The position numbers were made by a program, and so were the translations under genes. The notes below the pieces were generated by a model, which had not been told where the DNA came from, did no database searches, and saw nothing but the letters and a program-made list of their open reading frames with translations. A stretch of 46,113 nt of DNA, from contig CACZZB010000017.1 of NCBI GenBank assembly GCA_902785555.1, positions 1-46,113 on the forward strand, read 5' to 3'. Positions 7,825-15,401 of this stretch are shown piece after piece (the first letter of the stretch is position 1; the number at the start of each line of letters is the position of its first letter). This DNA is from an uncultured Ruminococcus sp. (GTDB taxonomy: Bacteria; Bacillota; Clostridia; Oscillospirales; Acutalibacteraceae).

Positions 7825-9655
7825 ATCGGTAAAGTCTGCAATCAAATCACGGGAATATGTTGCAAAGTCTATAAAATACATTCTGTCACCCGAAAATAAA
7901 GAGGGAAATGAAAAATGTATTCAGTCAAGTTTTTTGAATTGTTGCGGTGACTGCACAAACGATTTTGTTATGCAGTTTGAAATTACAAGATTGGCATTTG
8001 GCAAGAACGATAACATTTTGGCTCACCACTATGTTCAGAGTTTTTCTCCAAATGAAAAAATCACTCCTGACGTGGCACACCAAATCGGCAAAGAATTGGC
8101 AGAATGTGTTGCACCGGGATTTCAAGTTATCGTTGCAACTCACGTTGACCGTGACCATGTGCATAATCATATTTTGATAAATTCCGTTGGCATGAAAACG
8201 GGTATGAAGTGGCTTGGCAATTTAGCGACATTGAAAAATATGCGTGAACAGAGTGATAGGCTTTGCAGGGAATACGGCTTATCGGTCATCAATCAAAAAA
8301 CAGGTCTGCGTGGCATAGACCAGGCTACACAAAAATTAGCCGAACAGGGAAAATCATGGAAAGTGGAATTATGCAAAGCACTTGATGAAGCTGTCAAACA
8401 GTGCAGCCGAAAGAAAGAGTTTACCGAATTTATGAAACGCAAAGGATTTGAAATAACCCGTTATACTGACAGACATATCACTTTTCAAAAAATCGGTGAA
8501 ACGAAAAAGATAAGAGTGAATACCCTTGCGGAACAGTTCGGAGATTATTACACGAAAGAAAATTTGGAGCGTCTGATGGGATTTTACGGAATTCCGAAAC
8601 CTTTGGAAAATCTTCCTCTGCCAAAACCGAAAAAACCGTTTATCACGGAATTTGAAAAATATGAAAAAGCATATTTTCAGGAAAATCCGCCGTTGACAAA
8701 TCCCATTGAAGCAAAGGCATTACAGATTTTGATAAACAGTTCAACAAGTCCGTTTTTTAATTTGGTGCTGATACTTGCAAGGCTTATTCTCCGCAGAAAA
8801 CGCAGAAGTGCCTTTGACCAAAGATATGATTTTCTGCACCTTAAACTCAAAAAGCAAAAGCGTTATCAAACAAAAAAGCCCGATTCCCAAAAACTGCTGG
8901 AACGTGTTGATGACAATCCTCAGAATGTCGGAAATATCCCATACAGAAATTTGATACACGCACAAGGCGAAAATTATCGTGTAAGGCTTTCTATATCAGC
9001 TATTCCAAAATTATATGCTTATCCGTTTTTCTTTTCCTGCAGGATTTACAGTGATCATGCAATCGTGACTTTTAAGAAAAAAGACAGACCGCTTTTTGAA
9101 AAAATATTTGAAATTGAAGATGTGCAGCGTCTTGAACGGCACAATAACTATTACACGCCGTCGGAAAACTATCAGGAAATGAAAAGGAAGGCAAAACTTT
9201 TGGGAGTAGAGCCGGAATTTTTGATGATAGAAACGTCAGAGCTTGAAAAGCTGAATAACGAAAAAGACCGTTTTGTAGCAGTGACCACAAAAGAGGGAAA
9301 AATCCGTTTATCGTTTTTGCCGCAGAATAAGGATTATATTCTGCATTGTCTTTATCCCGAAAAACATCAGGCAGTTGACAATGACTTGTTTTCGGTTGTC
9401 AGAAATGCAAAAGTCAATACCATGCTGAAATCGGAAGCACTTCTTCATAACAAGAAAATGCGTTACAGAGTGCTGACAAGGACACAGGTAGAGAAACTTC
9501 AAAAAGAAACTCAGGGACAGGAAATATTTGCTGTGTTCAGCAAAAATGATGAAACTCATCAGGAAGAAAAATATAATGTTGCTTTCAAGGAAGATGATGA
9601 ACAAACAATAGATAACATTCTGGAAGATACCTATAAACCGAAATTCAGGAGATGA
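7811..9655 (+). CDS. Relaxase/mobilization nuclease (MobA/VirD2-like)
   Basis: A 614-residue protein. The relaxase domain covers about the first 250 residues. The metal-binding motif III is HVDRDHVHNHILIN (from residue 111), with the histidine triad, and the probable nicking tyrosine lies in IKYILSPEN (about residue 23). These proteins nick oriT, stay covalently on the 5' end and pilot the strand into a recipient cell. The remaining 360 residues are basic and of unknown fold, possibly used for secretion or helicase contacts. Its start lies inside mobC and has only a weak ribosome site, which suggests translational coupling. It probably belongs to the MOBP-like group; the exact class was not tested. 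Confidence 0.88.
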   Translation: MATVKSVKSAIKSREYVAKSIKYILSPENKEGNEKCIQSSFLNCCGDCTNDFVMQFEITRLAFGKNDNILAHHYVQSFSPNEKITPDVAHQIGKELAECVAPGFQVIVATHVDRDHVHNHILINSVGMKTGMKWLGNLATLKNMREQSDRLCREYGLSVINQKTGLRGIDQATQKLAEQGKSWKVELCKALDEAVKQCSRKKEFTEFMKRKGFEITRYTDRHITFQKIGETKKIRVNTLAEQFGDYYTKENLERLMGFYGIPKPLENLPLPKPKKPFITEFEKYEKAYFQENPPLTNPIEAKALQILINSSTSPFFNLVLILARLILRRKRRSAFDQRYDFLHLKLKKQKRYQTKKPDSQKLLERVDDNPQNVGNIPYRNLIHAQGENYRVRLSISAIPKLYAYPFFFSCRIYSDHAIVTFKKKDRPLFEKIFEIEDVQRLERHNNYYTPSENYQEMKRKAKLLGVEPEFLMIETSELEKLNNEKDRFVAVTTKEGKIRLSFLPQNKDYILHCLYPEKHQAVDNDLFSVVRNAKVNTMLKSEALLHNKKMRYRVLTRTQVEKLQKETQGQEIFAVFSKNDETHQEEKYNVAFKEDDEQTIDNILEDTYKPKFRR

Positions 9656-9721
9656 TTTTTTCCTATTGGTACGTTTACAGAAAATTTCTAAGGCTATAAT
9701 AAAAACAAAGGGGCTGATATA

Positions 9722-9931
9722 TTGGAAATATATAACAATGAAAAAGACAATTATATTTCGGTATGGATGACAAAGGAAGAACAGCAGCTTTTTGACCGTC
9801 AGGAATTGACAGATTTACTTCTTTCAAATGTCAAAAATAAAAAATGCAAAGTTATCTATTTTTTATCGGGCAACGGCGATCTGTACAGCAATACAGAAAT
9901 TCTGCTTACAAGAAATTTAGGGTGTGCTTAA
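9722..9931 (+). CDS. Small hypothetical protein between relaxase and recombinase
   Basis: A 69-residue frame with a TTG start preceded by AAAGGGG. The sequence is acidic at the start and has a VIYFLSGNGDLY stretch that looks like a beta strand and turn. I recall similarly placed proteins of about 70 residues between the relaxase and recombinase in related clostridial elements, but no function is known to me. The stop codon lies inside the hairpin of the terminator that follows. Confidence 0.6.
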   Translation: MEIYNNEKDNYISVWMTKEEQQLFDRQELTDLLLSNVKNKKCKVIYFLSGNGDLYSNTEILLTRNLGCA

Positions 9932-9947
9932 CAGCACATCCTTTTTT
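9919..9947 (+). terminator. Rho-independent terminator after the mobilization genes
   Basis: GGGTGTGC and GCACATCC pair around a TTAACA loop (one G-T pair) and a run of six T follows. It separates the mobilization operon from the recombinase gene. Confidence 0.85.
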
Positions 9948-9960
9948 CTATCAAATTCTC

Positions 9961-9989
9961 TTTACAAATAAAAAATTATATGTTACAAT
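9961..9989 (+). promoter_or_regulatory. Promoter of the serine recombinase gene
   Basis: TTTACA (9961-9966) and TACAAT (9984-9989) are 17 bases apart, about 50 bases before the recombinase start and just after a terminator. The recombinase thus appears to have its own transcript. Confidence 0.6.
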
Positions 9990-10042
9990 GTTGACAGAAA
10001 AATATAATATTTTTAAACAACATGGATAGAAAGGAGATTAAA

Positions 10043-12220
10043 ATGGCCGAAAATTTGAAAATAGCCGGATATTGTCGTATTTCCGTAGATGAAGAACTTG
10101 ACAAAGACAATACTTCTATCGAAAACCAAAAGGCAATTATTGCCGACTATGTAAAAAGAATGTTTCCCGATTCAGAGCTTGATTTTTATGATGACCGTGA
10201 CCGTTCGGGATATACATTTGAACAACGTGAAAATTATCAGATTTTGCGTAAAAAAATGTTTCGCAGGGAATATGATATTCTCATTGTAAAGGATTTTTCG
10301 AGATTTTCCAGACGTACAAGCCGTGGACTCGTGGAATTGGAAGACTTGCGTGATGTCGGTATGCGTATCATTTCCATTGGTGACGGCATAGATTATCCGA
10401 CTTCTGATGATTGGACAGCCATTCAGTTCAGATTTCTGATAAATGAAATGCCCGTGACCGATACTTCAAAGAAAGTCAAGGCAGTTATCAAACACCGACA
10501 GGAAGAAGGAAAATGGATATGTGCCGTACCCTACGGATATGTCATGACAAACAGTAAATTGATGAAATTCACGGTTGATGAACCGTCAGCCGAAATTGTC
10601 AGAAAAATATTTCAGCTTTATGCAGACGGCTGGGGATATAAAAAAATTGCCAACTATCTCACGGATAACCATATTCCAACTCCGAGAAAATCCGAAGAAA
10701 TGCGGAAAGAGGCTGAGGGAGAAGAATATGCCGTCCGTTCAAAGCCTGAATGGAGTATTGTAACGATAAGTGAAATTCTGACAAATGACTTTTATATCGG
10801 CACACTCAGACAAAGAAAATACCGCCGTAAAAAAATCAACGGCGGAGATATGAAATTACAGGAAACAGACCATATTGTGATTGCAAATAACCATGAACCG
10901 ATTGTTGATTTCAAGCTGTTTTCAGTCGTACAGGAACAAATGAAACTGCGTTCCAAATCGAATTATCGTGGCATAAAGAAATATGACAATGTATATACGG
11001 GACATTTATTCTGCGGTGACTGCGGAAGTCCCATGTTTGCCATGAGCCGTTCCGATTTGGAGCCTGCCTACACCTGCGGAACTTATCATAAAAGAGGTCT
11101 GAAAGGCTGTACTTCCCATCATACAAGGGTAGATATGCTTGATAAACTGCTGAAAGAGTTCGTGCAGAAAGTCAAGGATAATTCGGAAGAAATGCTTGAA
11201 CAACTGCAACAATCCATTGACAAGGAACAGAAAGAAACTTCTTCAAGCAAAAATATTGTAGAAGTGCTTTTGCAGAAAATTGAAGATACAAAGACAGAAA
11301 TAAAATTGCTTAATCGTCAGCGTGTAAATGACATTAAGAAAAGACCTGAAAGAGAAGATATGATTTCGGAAGTGTATGACGAACAGATTGACGATTTGTT
11401 ACAGCAGATAGAGGGCTTTCAGAATCAGATACAGCTTGCAACGGATAAGCATAATGCCATTGTCAGCATGAACAGAACGGCTAAAACCGTTATGGAGATA
11501 TTTGACACGATACTCAATAAAAAGTCACTCAGTAAAATTGATGTAGATTTTATCGTTGACAGGATAGACGTTTATAAAAAGCATATTGATATCAAGCTGA
11601 AATCGGATATAGATGCCCTGCTGAAAACAGGCATTCCCGCCGAATTGCAGACGGAGGAAACTACCGTAAATTTTGATTCGGACACTGAGAAATCCGAAAA
11701 TCTCACGCCATTCGCCAAAGTAAAAACAAGCAAAGGCGAAATTCTTAGTGTCAATATTATCAGTGAGGGCGACCCGCTTGAAATATATACCGATACAAAC
11801 GGTGAAGTCATATTCAAAAAATATTCCCCTATCGGTGAACTTTCAGGCTTTGCAGAACAGTATGCGGAAGTTCTCGGCAAAATCTCAAAATCGCCTATAC
11901 TCATCAGCGATAATGACCATATCATAGCTGCCGCAGGTATTTCAAAAAAAGAGATTCTTGAAAGGCGTATATCAACTATGCTCGAAGAATATATCGAAAA
12001 ACGTAAATCTTTTTACGCAAGCACAGGCGGTGAAAATGCACTTATTCCCGTTGAAGGCATTGAAAAAAGTGCTGCTGTCATGTATCCGATAATTTCAGCA
12101 GGTGATGTTACAGGTTCTGTTATTATGCTGTTCAATGATAATAAGTCCATGCCTACCGAAACAGAAAACAAGCTCATACAAACTGCAGCTGCATTTCTTG
12201 CAAAACAAACGGAAGACTGA
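10043..12220 (+). CDS. Large serine recombinase fused at its C-terminus to SpoVT
   Basis: The ATG at 10043 is chosen because AAGGAG (10031-10036) precedes it; a frame starting at 10022 would contain that site. The 725-residue product has a serine resolvase domain (YCRIS, catalytic Ser14), a recombinase domain (about 160-300), a zinc ribbon (CGDCGS near 324, then CGTYHKRGLKGC) and a coiled coil (about 370-480), as in TnpX/TndX integrases of Tn4451-type elements. Such proteins normally end near residue 570. Here the frame continues from about residue 575 (EGDPLEIYTDTNGEVIFKKY) into a good match to SpoVT from its residue 30 to its end, including the GAF domain. The fusion is best explained by integration into spoVT. 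Whether the tail changes recombinase activity is unknown. Confidence 0.92.
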   Translation: MAENLKIAGYCRISVDEELDKDNTSIENQKAIIADYVKRMFPDSELDFYDDRDRSGYTFEQRENYQILRKKMFRREYDILIVKDFSRFSRRTSRGLVELEDLRDVGMRIISIGDGIDYPTSDDWTAIQFRFLINEMPVTDTSKKVKAVIKHRQEEGKWICAVPYGYVMTNSKLMKFTVDEPSAEIVRKIFQLYADGWGYKKIANYLTDNHIPTPRKSEEMRKEAEGEEYAVRSKPEWSIVTISEILTNDFYIGTLRQRKYRRKKINGGDMKLQETDHIVIANNHEPIVDFKLFSVVQEQMKLRSKSNYRGIKKYDNVYTGHLFCGDCGSPMFAMSRSDLEPAYTCGTYHKRGLKGCTSHHTRVDMLDKLLKEFVQKVKDNSEEMLEQLQQSIDKEQKETSSSKNIVEVLLQKIEDTKTEIKLLNRQRVNDIKKRPEREDMISEVYDEQIDDLLQQIEGFQNQIQLATDKHNAIVSMNRTAKTVMEIFDTILNKKSLSKIDVDFIVDRIDVYKKHIDIKLKSDIDALLKTGIPAELQTEETTVNFDSDTEKSENLTPFAKVKTSKGEILSVNIISEGDPLEIYTDTNGEVIFKKYSPIGELSGFAEQYAEVLGKISKSPILISDNDHIIAAAGISKKEILERRISTMLEEYIEKRKSFYASTGGENALIPVEGIEKSAAVMYPIISAGDVTGSVIMLFNDNKSMPTETENKLIQTAAAFLAKQTED
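11750..11795. other. Probable right attachment site (element/spoVT junction)
   Basis: Protein similarity to SpoVT begins at the GAG codon at 11765, so the crossover lies in or just before GAGGGCGACCC. Large serine recombinases cut at a 2-base core; a GA lies within this stretch. The exact core needs the left junction or an empty site for comparison. Confidence 0.6.
11765..12220 (+). pseudogene. spoVT: 3' part of spoVT, joined in frame to the recombinase
   Basis: The last 151 codons match stage V sporulation protein T from the end of its AbrB-like DNA-binding domain through the whole C-terminal GAF domain. Landmarks are EGDPLEIY, KKYSPIGEL, GISKKEILER and the terminal TAAAFLAKQ. SpoVT is a forespore regulator that needs its N-terminal swapped-hairpin DNA-binding domain, which is missing here. 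The missing N-terminal 29 codons should lie left of the element, outside the window. The remnant is still translatable as part of the recombinase and shows no stop or frameshift, which suggests either recent insertion or retention for use after excision. Confidence 0.9.
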
Positions 12221-12238
12221 TACAATTAGAAATTAGCA

Positions 12239-12272
12239 ATTAGCAATTTATCGGCTGATTGCTGATTTTTTT
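12239..12272 (+). terminator. Terminator after the recombinase-SpoVT fusion
   Basis: ATTAGCAAT (12239-12247) pairs with ATTGCTGAT (12258-12266, one wobble pair), followed by a run of seven T. It was probably the original spoVT terminator. Confidence 0.65.
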
Positions 12273-12323
12273 GTTGAATTTGAGAGAATTGTGTGATAAA
12301 ATTCTTTCTAAGGGGTGTTATAT

Positions 12324-13030
12324 TTGAAAAAGTATCATACAAAAGAACAGATGTCGGAAGCATTTCTGACAGGAGCAATTTTATCTGTTGTCGGGGGATA
12401 TTTTGACGCTTACACTTCGCTTACACTTATATTGCAAGAGGCGGTGTATTTGCCAATGCACAAACGGGAAATATTGTTTTGCTTGGGGTAAAACTTATGG
12501 AGGGTGATTTCCTAAAAGCACTTACATATTTTATCCCAATATTTGCATTTGTATTGGGCGTATTTGTGGCAGAGTACATAAGAAAAGTTGGCAACTCAAA
12601 ACATCTTCACTGGCGACAGATAATTATTTTGATAGAAATTCTGATAGTAACAGCGGCAGCGTTCATGCCAAACGGTGAAAAGGGCTTCAAAACTTGTGAC
12701 ATGATAGTGAACATAGCGATATCTTTTGTGTGTTCATTGCAGGTGCAGAGCTTCAGAAAAATTCACGGTATAGCCTGTGCCACAACCATGTGTACGGGAA
12801 ATATGCGTAGTTTTGCCGATAATCTGGTACAGTATACGGACACTAAAAACAAACAGTTTCTCAAAAACGCAGTCAAATATTTTATGATAAACCTTTTCTT
12901 CATAGCAGGTGCAATAATAAGTGCCCCGATAACAAATATATTCGGTGAAATGTCAGTCATTTTCTGTGTAATAGGTCTTCTGACAGTTCTTATACTTATG
13001 TTCATAAAGCCTTTTGAGAATGAACAATAA
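12324..13030 (+). pseudogene. YoaK/DUF1275 family membrane protein, frameshifted
   Basis: A TTG start at 12324 with an AAGGGGT ribosome site opens a frame encoding the first part of a DUF1275 (YoaK-like) multi-pass membrane protein (SEAFLTGAILSVVGGYFDAY). An 11-base perfect tandem duplication (CGCTTACACTT, 12407-12417 and 12418-12428) then shifts the frame. Removing one copy restores DAYTYIARGGVFANAQTGN, the family signature, which continues into the open frame ending at 13030. The remaining frame from 12479 encodes most transmembrane helices but lacks the signature. The family is of unknown transport function. The gene is inactive as written, but a tandem repeat of this kind could be lost by slippage. 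Confidence 0.88.
12407..12428. repeat. 11-bp perfect tandem duplication that breaks the YoaK-like gene
   Basis: CGCTTACACTT occurs twice head to tail. Eleven bases are not a multiple of three, so the reading frame shifts exactly here. Confidence 0.92.
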
Positions 13031-13033
13031 GAC

Positions 13034-13077
13034 AAGAGGTATGCTGAAAAAACTTTCGGCATACCTCTTTTATTTTT
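13034..13077. terminator. Bidirectional terminator between the YoaK-like gene and thrS
   Basis: AAGAGGTATGC (13034-13044) and GCATACCTCTT (13059-13069) form a perfect stem. T-rich sequence follows it on the plus strand and A-rich sequence precedes it, so it can serve both convergent genes. Confidence 0.85.
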
Positions 13078-13083
13078 TATATA

Positions 13084-15030
13084 TTATTTTTTCTTCGTTG
13101 CAATTTCTTCAAGTGCCATACTGATAAATTCGTCAACAGGCATTGAACCCATATCAGCCTGTTTGCGTGAACGTACCGAAACTGTGCCGTTTTCAACCTC
13201 TTTATTGCCTATTACAAGCATATACGGGATTTTTTCAAGCTGTGCTTCACGAATCTTATAGCCTATCTTTTCACTTCTCAGGTCTGTTGTTACTCTGATA
13301 CCTGCCTGCTGGAGTTTTGCTTCAATTTCCTTTGCCTGTTCGGCGAGATTTTCACTCAACGGCAATACTCTCACCTGCTCGGGACTCAGCCACATCGGCA
13401 ATGCTCCCGCAAAGTGTTCAAGCATATACGCAAGCGTTCTTTCATAACAGCCAAGTGACGTTCTGTGAATGATATACGGCAGTTTCTTCTGACCGTCTTT
13501 GTCTACATAGTACATTCCGAACTTTTCAGCCAAAAGCATATCTATCTGAATCGTTACGATAGTATCTTCCTTGCCAAATACATTCTTGTACTGTATATCA
13601 AGCTTAGGTCCGTAAAAAGCGGCTTCATCTATGCCTACTTCATATTCAAGTCCGATATTATCGAGTATTTTCTTCATAACATTCTGAGCGTTTTCCCACT
13701 GTTCAGCCGTTCCCTCATATTTATTATTCGGGTTTGCAGGATCCCACTGTGAAAATCTGAATGTACAGTCCTCCAAAAGTCCTACCGTATCAAGACAATA
13801 TTTAGCGAGTTCAAGACAGCCTCTGAATTCTTCTTCAAGCTGGTCGGGACGAAGTATATAATGTCCCTCCGAGATAGTGAACTGTCTTACACGGATAAGT
13901 CCGTGCATTTCACCTGATGCTTCATTTCTGAAAAGAGTTGATGTTTCCGTCAGTCTCATAGGCAATTCCCTGTAAGAACGCTGTTTATTGAGATATACCT
14001 GATACTGGAAAGGACACGTCATAGGTCTGAGAGCAAAACATTCTTTCGTTTCATCATTCGGGTCACCCAAAACAAACATTCCGTCAAGATAATGATCCCA
14101 ATGTCCTGAAATTTTATATAACTCCCTCTTTGCAAAAAGCGGTGTTTTCGTCAACTGACAGCCACGAGCCTGTTCAGTATCTTCAACCCATCTCTGCAAA
14201 AGCTGTATAACTCTTGCACCCTTCGGCAAAAGTACAGGTAAGCCCTGTCCCACATAGTCAACTGTCGTGAAATATTCAAGCTCACGTCCTATTTTATTAT
14301 GGTCACGGAGCTTTGCTTCCTCAAGCATTTTGAGATGTTCTTCAAGCATTGACGCTTTTGGGAATGACACACCGTATACTCTGCAAAGCTGATTATTCTT
14401 GGAATCACCTCTCCAATACGCACCCGTACAAGCCGTCAGTTTTATTGCCTTGATATTTGCAACACTCATCAAATGCGGTCCTGCACAAAGGTCTGTAAAT
14501 TCTCCCTGCTTATAGAAGCTGATAGGCTCACCCTTGTCTGAATGTTCCTTACAAAGTTCAACTTTATAAGGCTCTCCCATTTCTTCGAGCATTTTGACAG
14601 CTTCATCGGGCTGTAAGAAAAATCTTTCTACTGCAAAACCCTCTTTAACTATCTTCTTCATCTCACCCGTAATTTTTTCCAAATCATCAGATGAAAACGG
14701 CTTTTCTACGTCAAAATCATAGTAAAATCCACTGTCGATAGCAGGACCTATCGCAAATTTAGCATTCGGGAACAGTCTTTTGACAGCCTGAGCCAATACA
14801 TGGGAAGTCGTATGCCAGAAAGTATTTTTCCCCTCTTTGCTGTCAAACGTAAGAATCTCAACCTTGCAGTCACTGTTAAGCTCTGTTCTTAAATCACAGA
14901 CTTCACCGTTTACACGAGCAACACAAGCGGATTTATACAAACCTCCGCCAAGACTTTTAGCGACTTCCGCAACTCTCACACCGTCATCAAATTCCTTGAC
15001 AACTCCGTCTTTCAATTCAACCTGAATCAT
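13084..15030 (-). CDS. thrS: Threonyl-tRNA synthetase
   Basis: Class II synthetase that charges tRNA-Thr. The 648-residue product has the TGS domain (IQVELKDGVV...), the editing domain with HTTSHVLAQA and a downstream C-and-H zinc-type site, the catalytic core (RPMTCPFQYQVY, FRNEASGEMHGLIRVRQF, HRTSLGCYERTLAYMLEHF) and the C-terminal anticodon-binding domain. Length is normal for the family. The start at 15030 is chosen because GGAGG lies eight bases upstream; the longer frame to 15045 would include that site. The gene is single, with its own promoter and a T-box leader. Confidence 0.97.
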   Translation of the reverse strand: MIQVELKDGVVKEFDDGVRVAEVAKSLGGGLYKSACVARVNGEVCDLRTELNSDCKVEILTFDSKEGKNTFWHTTSHVLAQAVKRLFPNAKFAIGPAIDSGFYYDFDVEKPFSSDDLEKITGEMKKIVKEGFAVERFFLQPDEAVKMLEEMGEPYKVELCKEHSDKGEPISFYKQGEFTDLCAGPHLMSVANIKAIKLTACTGAYWRGDSKNNQLCRVYGVSFPKASMLEEHLKMLEEAKLRDHNKIGRELEYFTTVDYVGQGLPVLLPKGARVIQLLQRWVEDTEQARGCQLTKTPLFAKRELYKISGHWDHYLDGMFVLGDPNDETKECFALRPMTCPFQYQVYLNKQRSYRELPMRLTETSTLFRNEASGEMHGLIRVRQFTISEGHYILRPDQLEEEFRGCLELAKYCLDTVGLLEDCTFRFSQWDPANPNNKYEGTAEQWENAQNVMKKILDNIGLEYEVGIDEAAFYGPKLDIQYKNVFGKEDTIVTIQIDMLLAEKFGMYYVDKDGQKKLPYIIHRTSLGCYERTLAYMLEHFAGALPMWLSPEQVRVLPLSENLAEQAKEIEAKLQQAGIRVTTDLRSEKIGYKIREAQLEKIPYMLVIGNKEVENGTVSVRSRKQADMGSMPVDEFISMALEEIATKKK

Positions 15031-15087
15031 TTTTAAAACCTCCAAAAATAAAAAATTAATAATTATTATGCACTATTTTTATGAATC

Positions 15088-15353
15088 AAAAAAGCCTCAC
15101 CCAATAATGCATAAAAGCACTACGGGGCGAGGCATTAAAGCCACACGGTTCCACCCTGATTAAACGGAAATAAATATCCGCCACTCATTAACACCCTTAA
15201 CGCAGGTTATACGGTACAATTCATCACTGCACAGCTCCAAGGCGGTACACGGAAATTCAAATATATAGGACAGCTTTCAGCCAATGACTGTCCCTCTCTG
15301 AATACATTTATATCAACTTCGTGTTCCTTTTCAACGCTGTTAATCTTATTTAC
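15088..15353 (-). ncRNA. T-box leader controlling thrS
   Basis: The minus-strand leader contains the invariant T-box sequence AGGGTGGAACCGTG (15144-15157) that pairs with the uncharged tRNA acceptor end. A terminator follows (stem GCCTCGCCCC / GGGTGAGGC, 15094-15133, then a T-run to 15088). Upstream is a long stem I region with an AGAGAG bulge and a GGCTGAAAGC apical segment. Uncharged tRNA-Thr should stabilise the antiterminator and allow thrS expression. I could not fix the specifier codon by eye; it should be a threonine codon (ACN). This explains the 370-base space between thrS and glnS. Confidence 0.92.
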
Positions 15354-15359
15354 AAATCA

Positions 15360-15388
15360 ATAATAGCACTAATCAAAATATTTGTCAA
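15360..15388 (-). promoter_or_regulatory. Promoter of the thrS T-box transcript
   Basis: TTGACA (15383-15388) and TATTAT (15360-15365) on the minus strand are separated by 17 bases, just upstream of the T-box leader and right after glnS. Confidence 0.8.
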
Positions 15389-15401
15389 CCAAAATTTTTT
15401 A

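Larger units (their letters stand above)
1..11780. mobile_element. Right-hand part of an integrative mobilizable element inserted in spoVT
   Basis: An HTH/excisionase-like protein, a RepA-type ATPase, an iteron-like region, MobC, a relaxase and a large serine recombinase lie together in one direction, beside a leftward cargo operon. This is the core set of integrative mobilizable elements of the Tn4451-like kind. The right edge is placed where the recombinase frame turns into SpoVT sequence, near 11765. The left edge is outside the window; no SpoVT N-terminal half was found at the left. No VirB4, VirD4 or other conjugation genes are visible, so the element is probably mobilized by a helper. 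The right boundary is accurate to a few tens of bases only. Confidence 0.8.

Noticed and set aside
10022..10042. Earlier ATG for the recombinase
   Set aside because: The AAGGAG ribosome site would lie inside the coding region; the ATG at 10043 has correct spacing.
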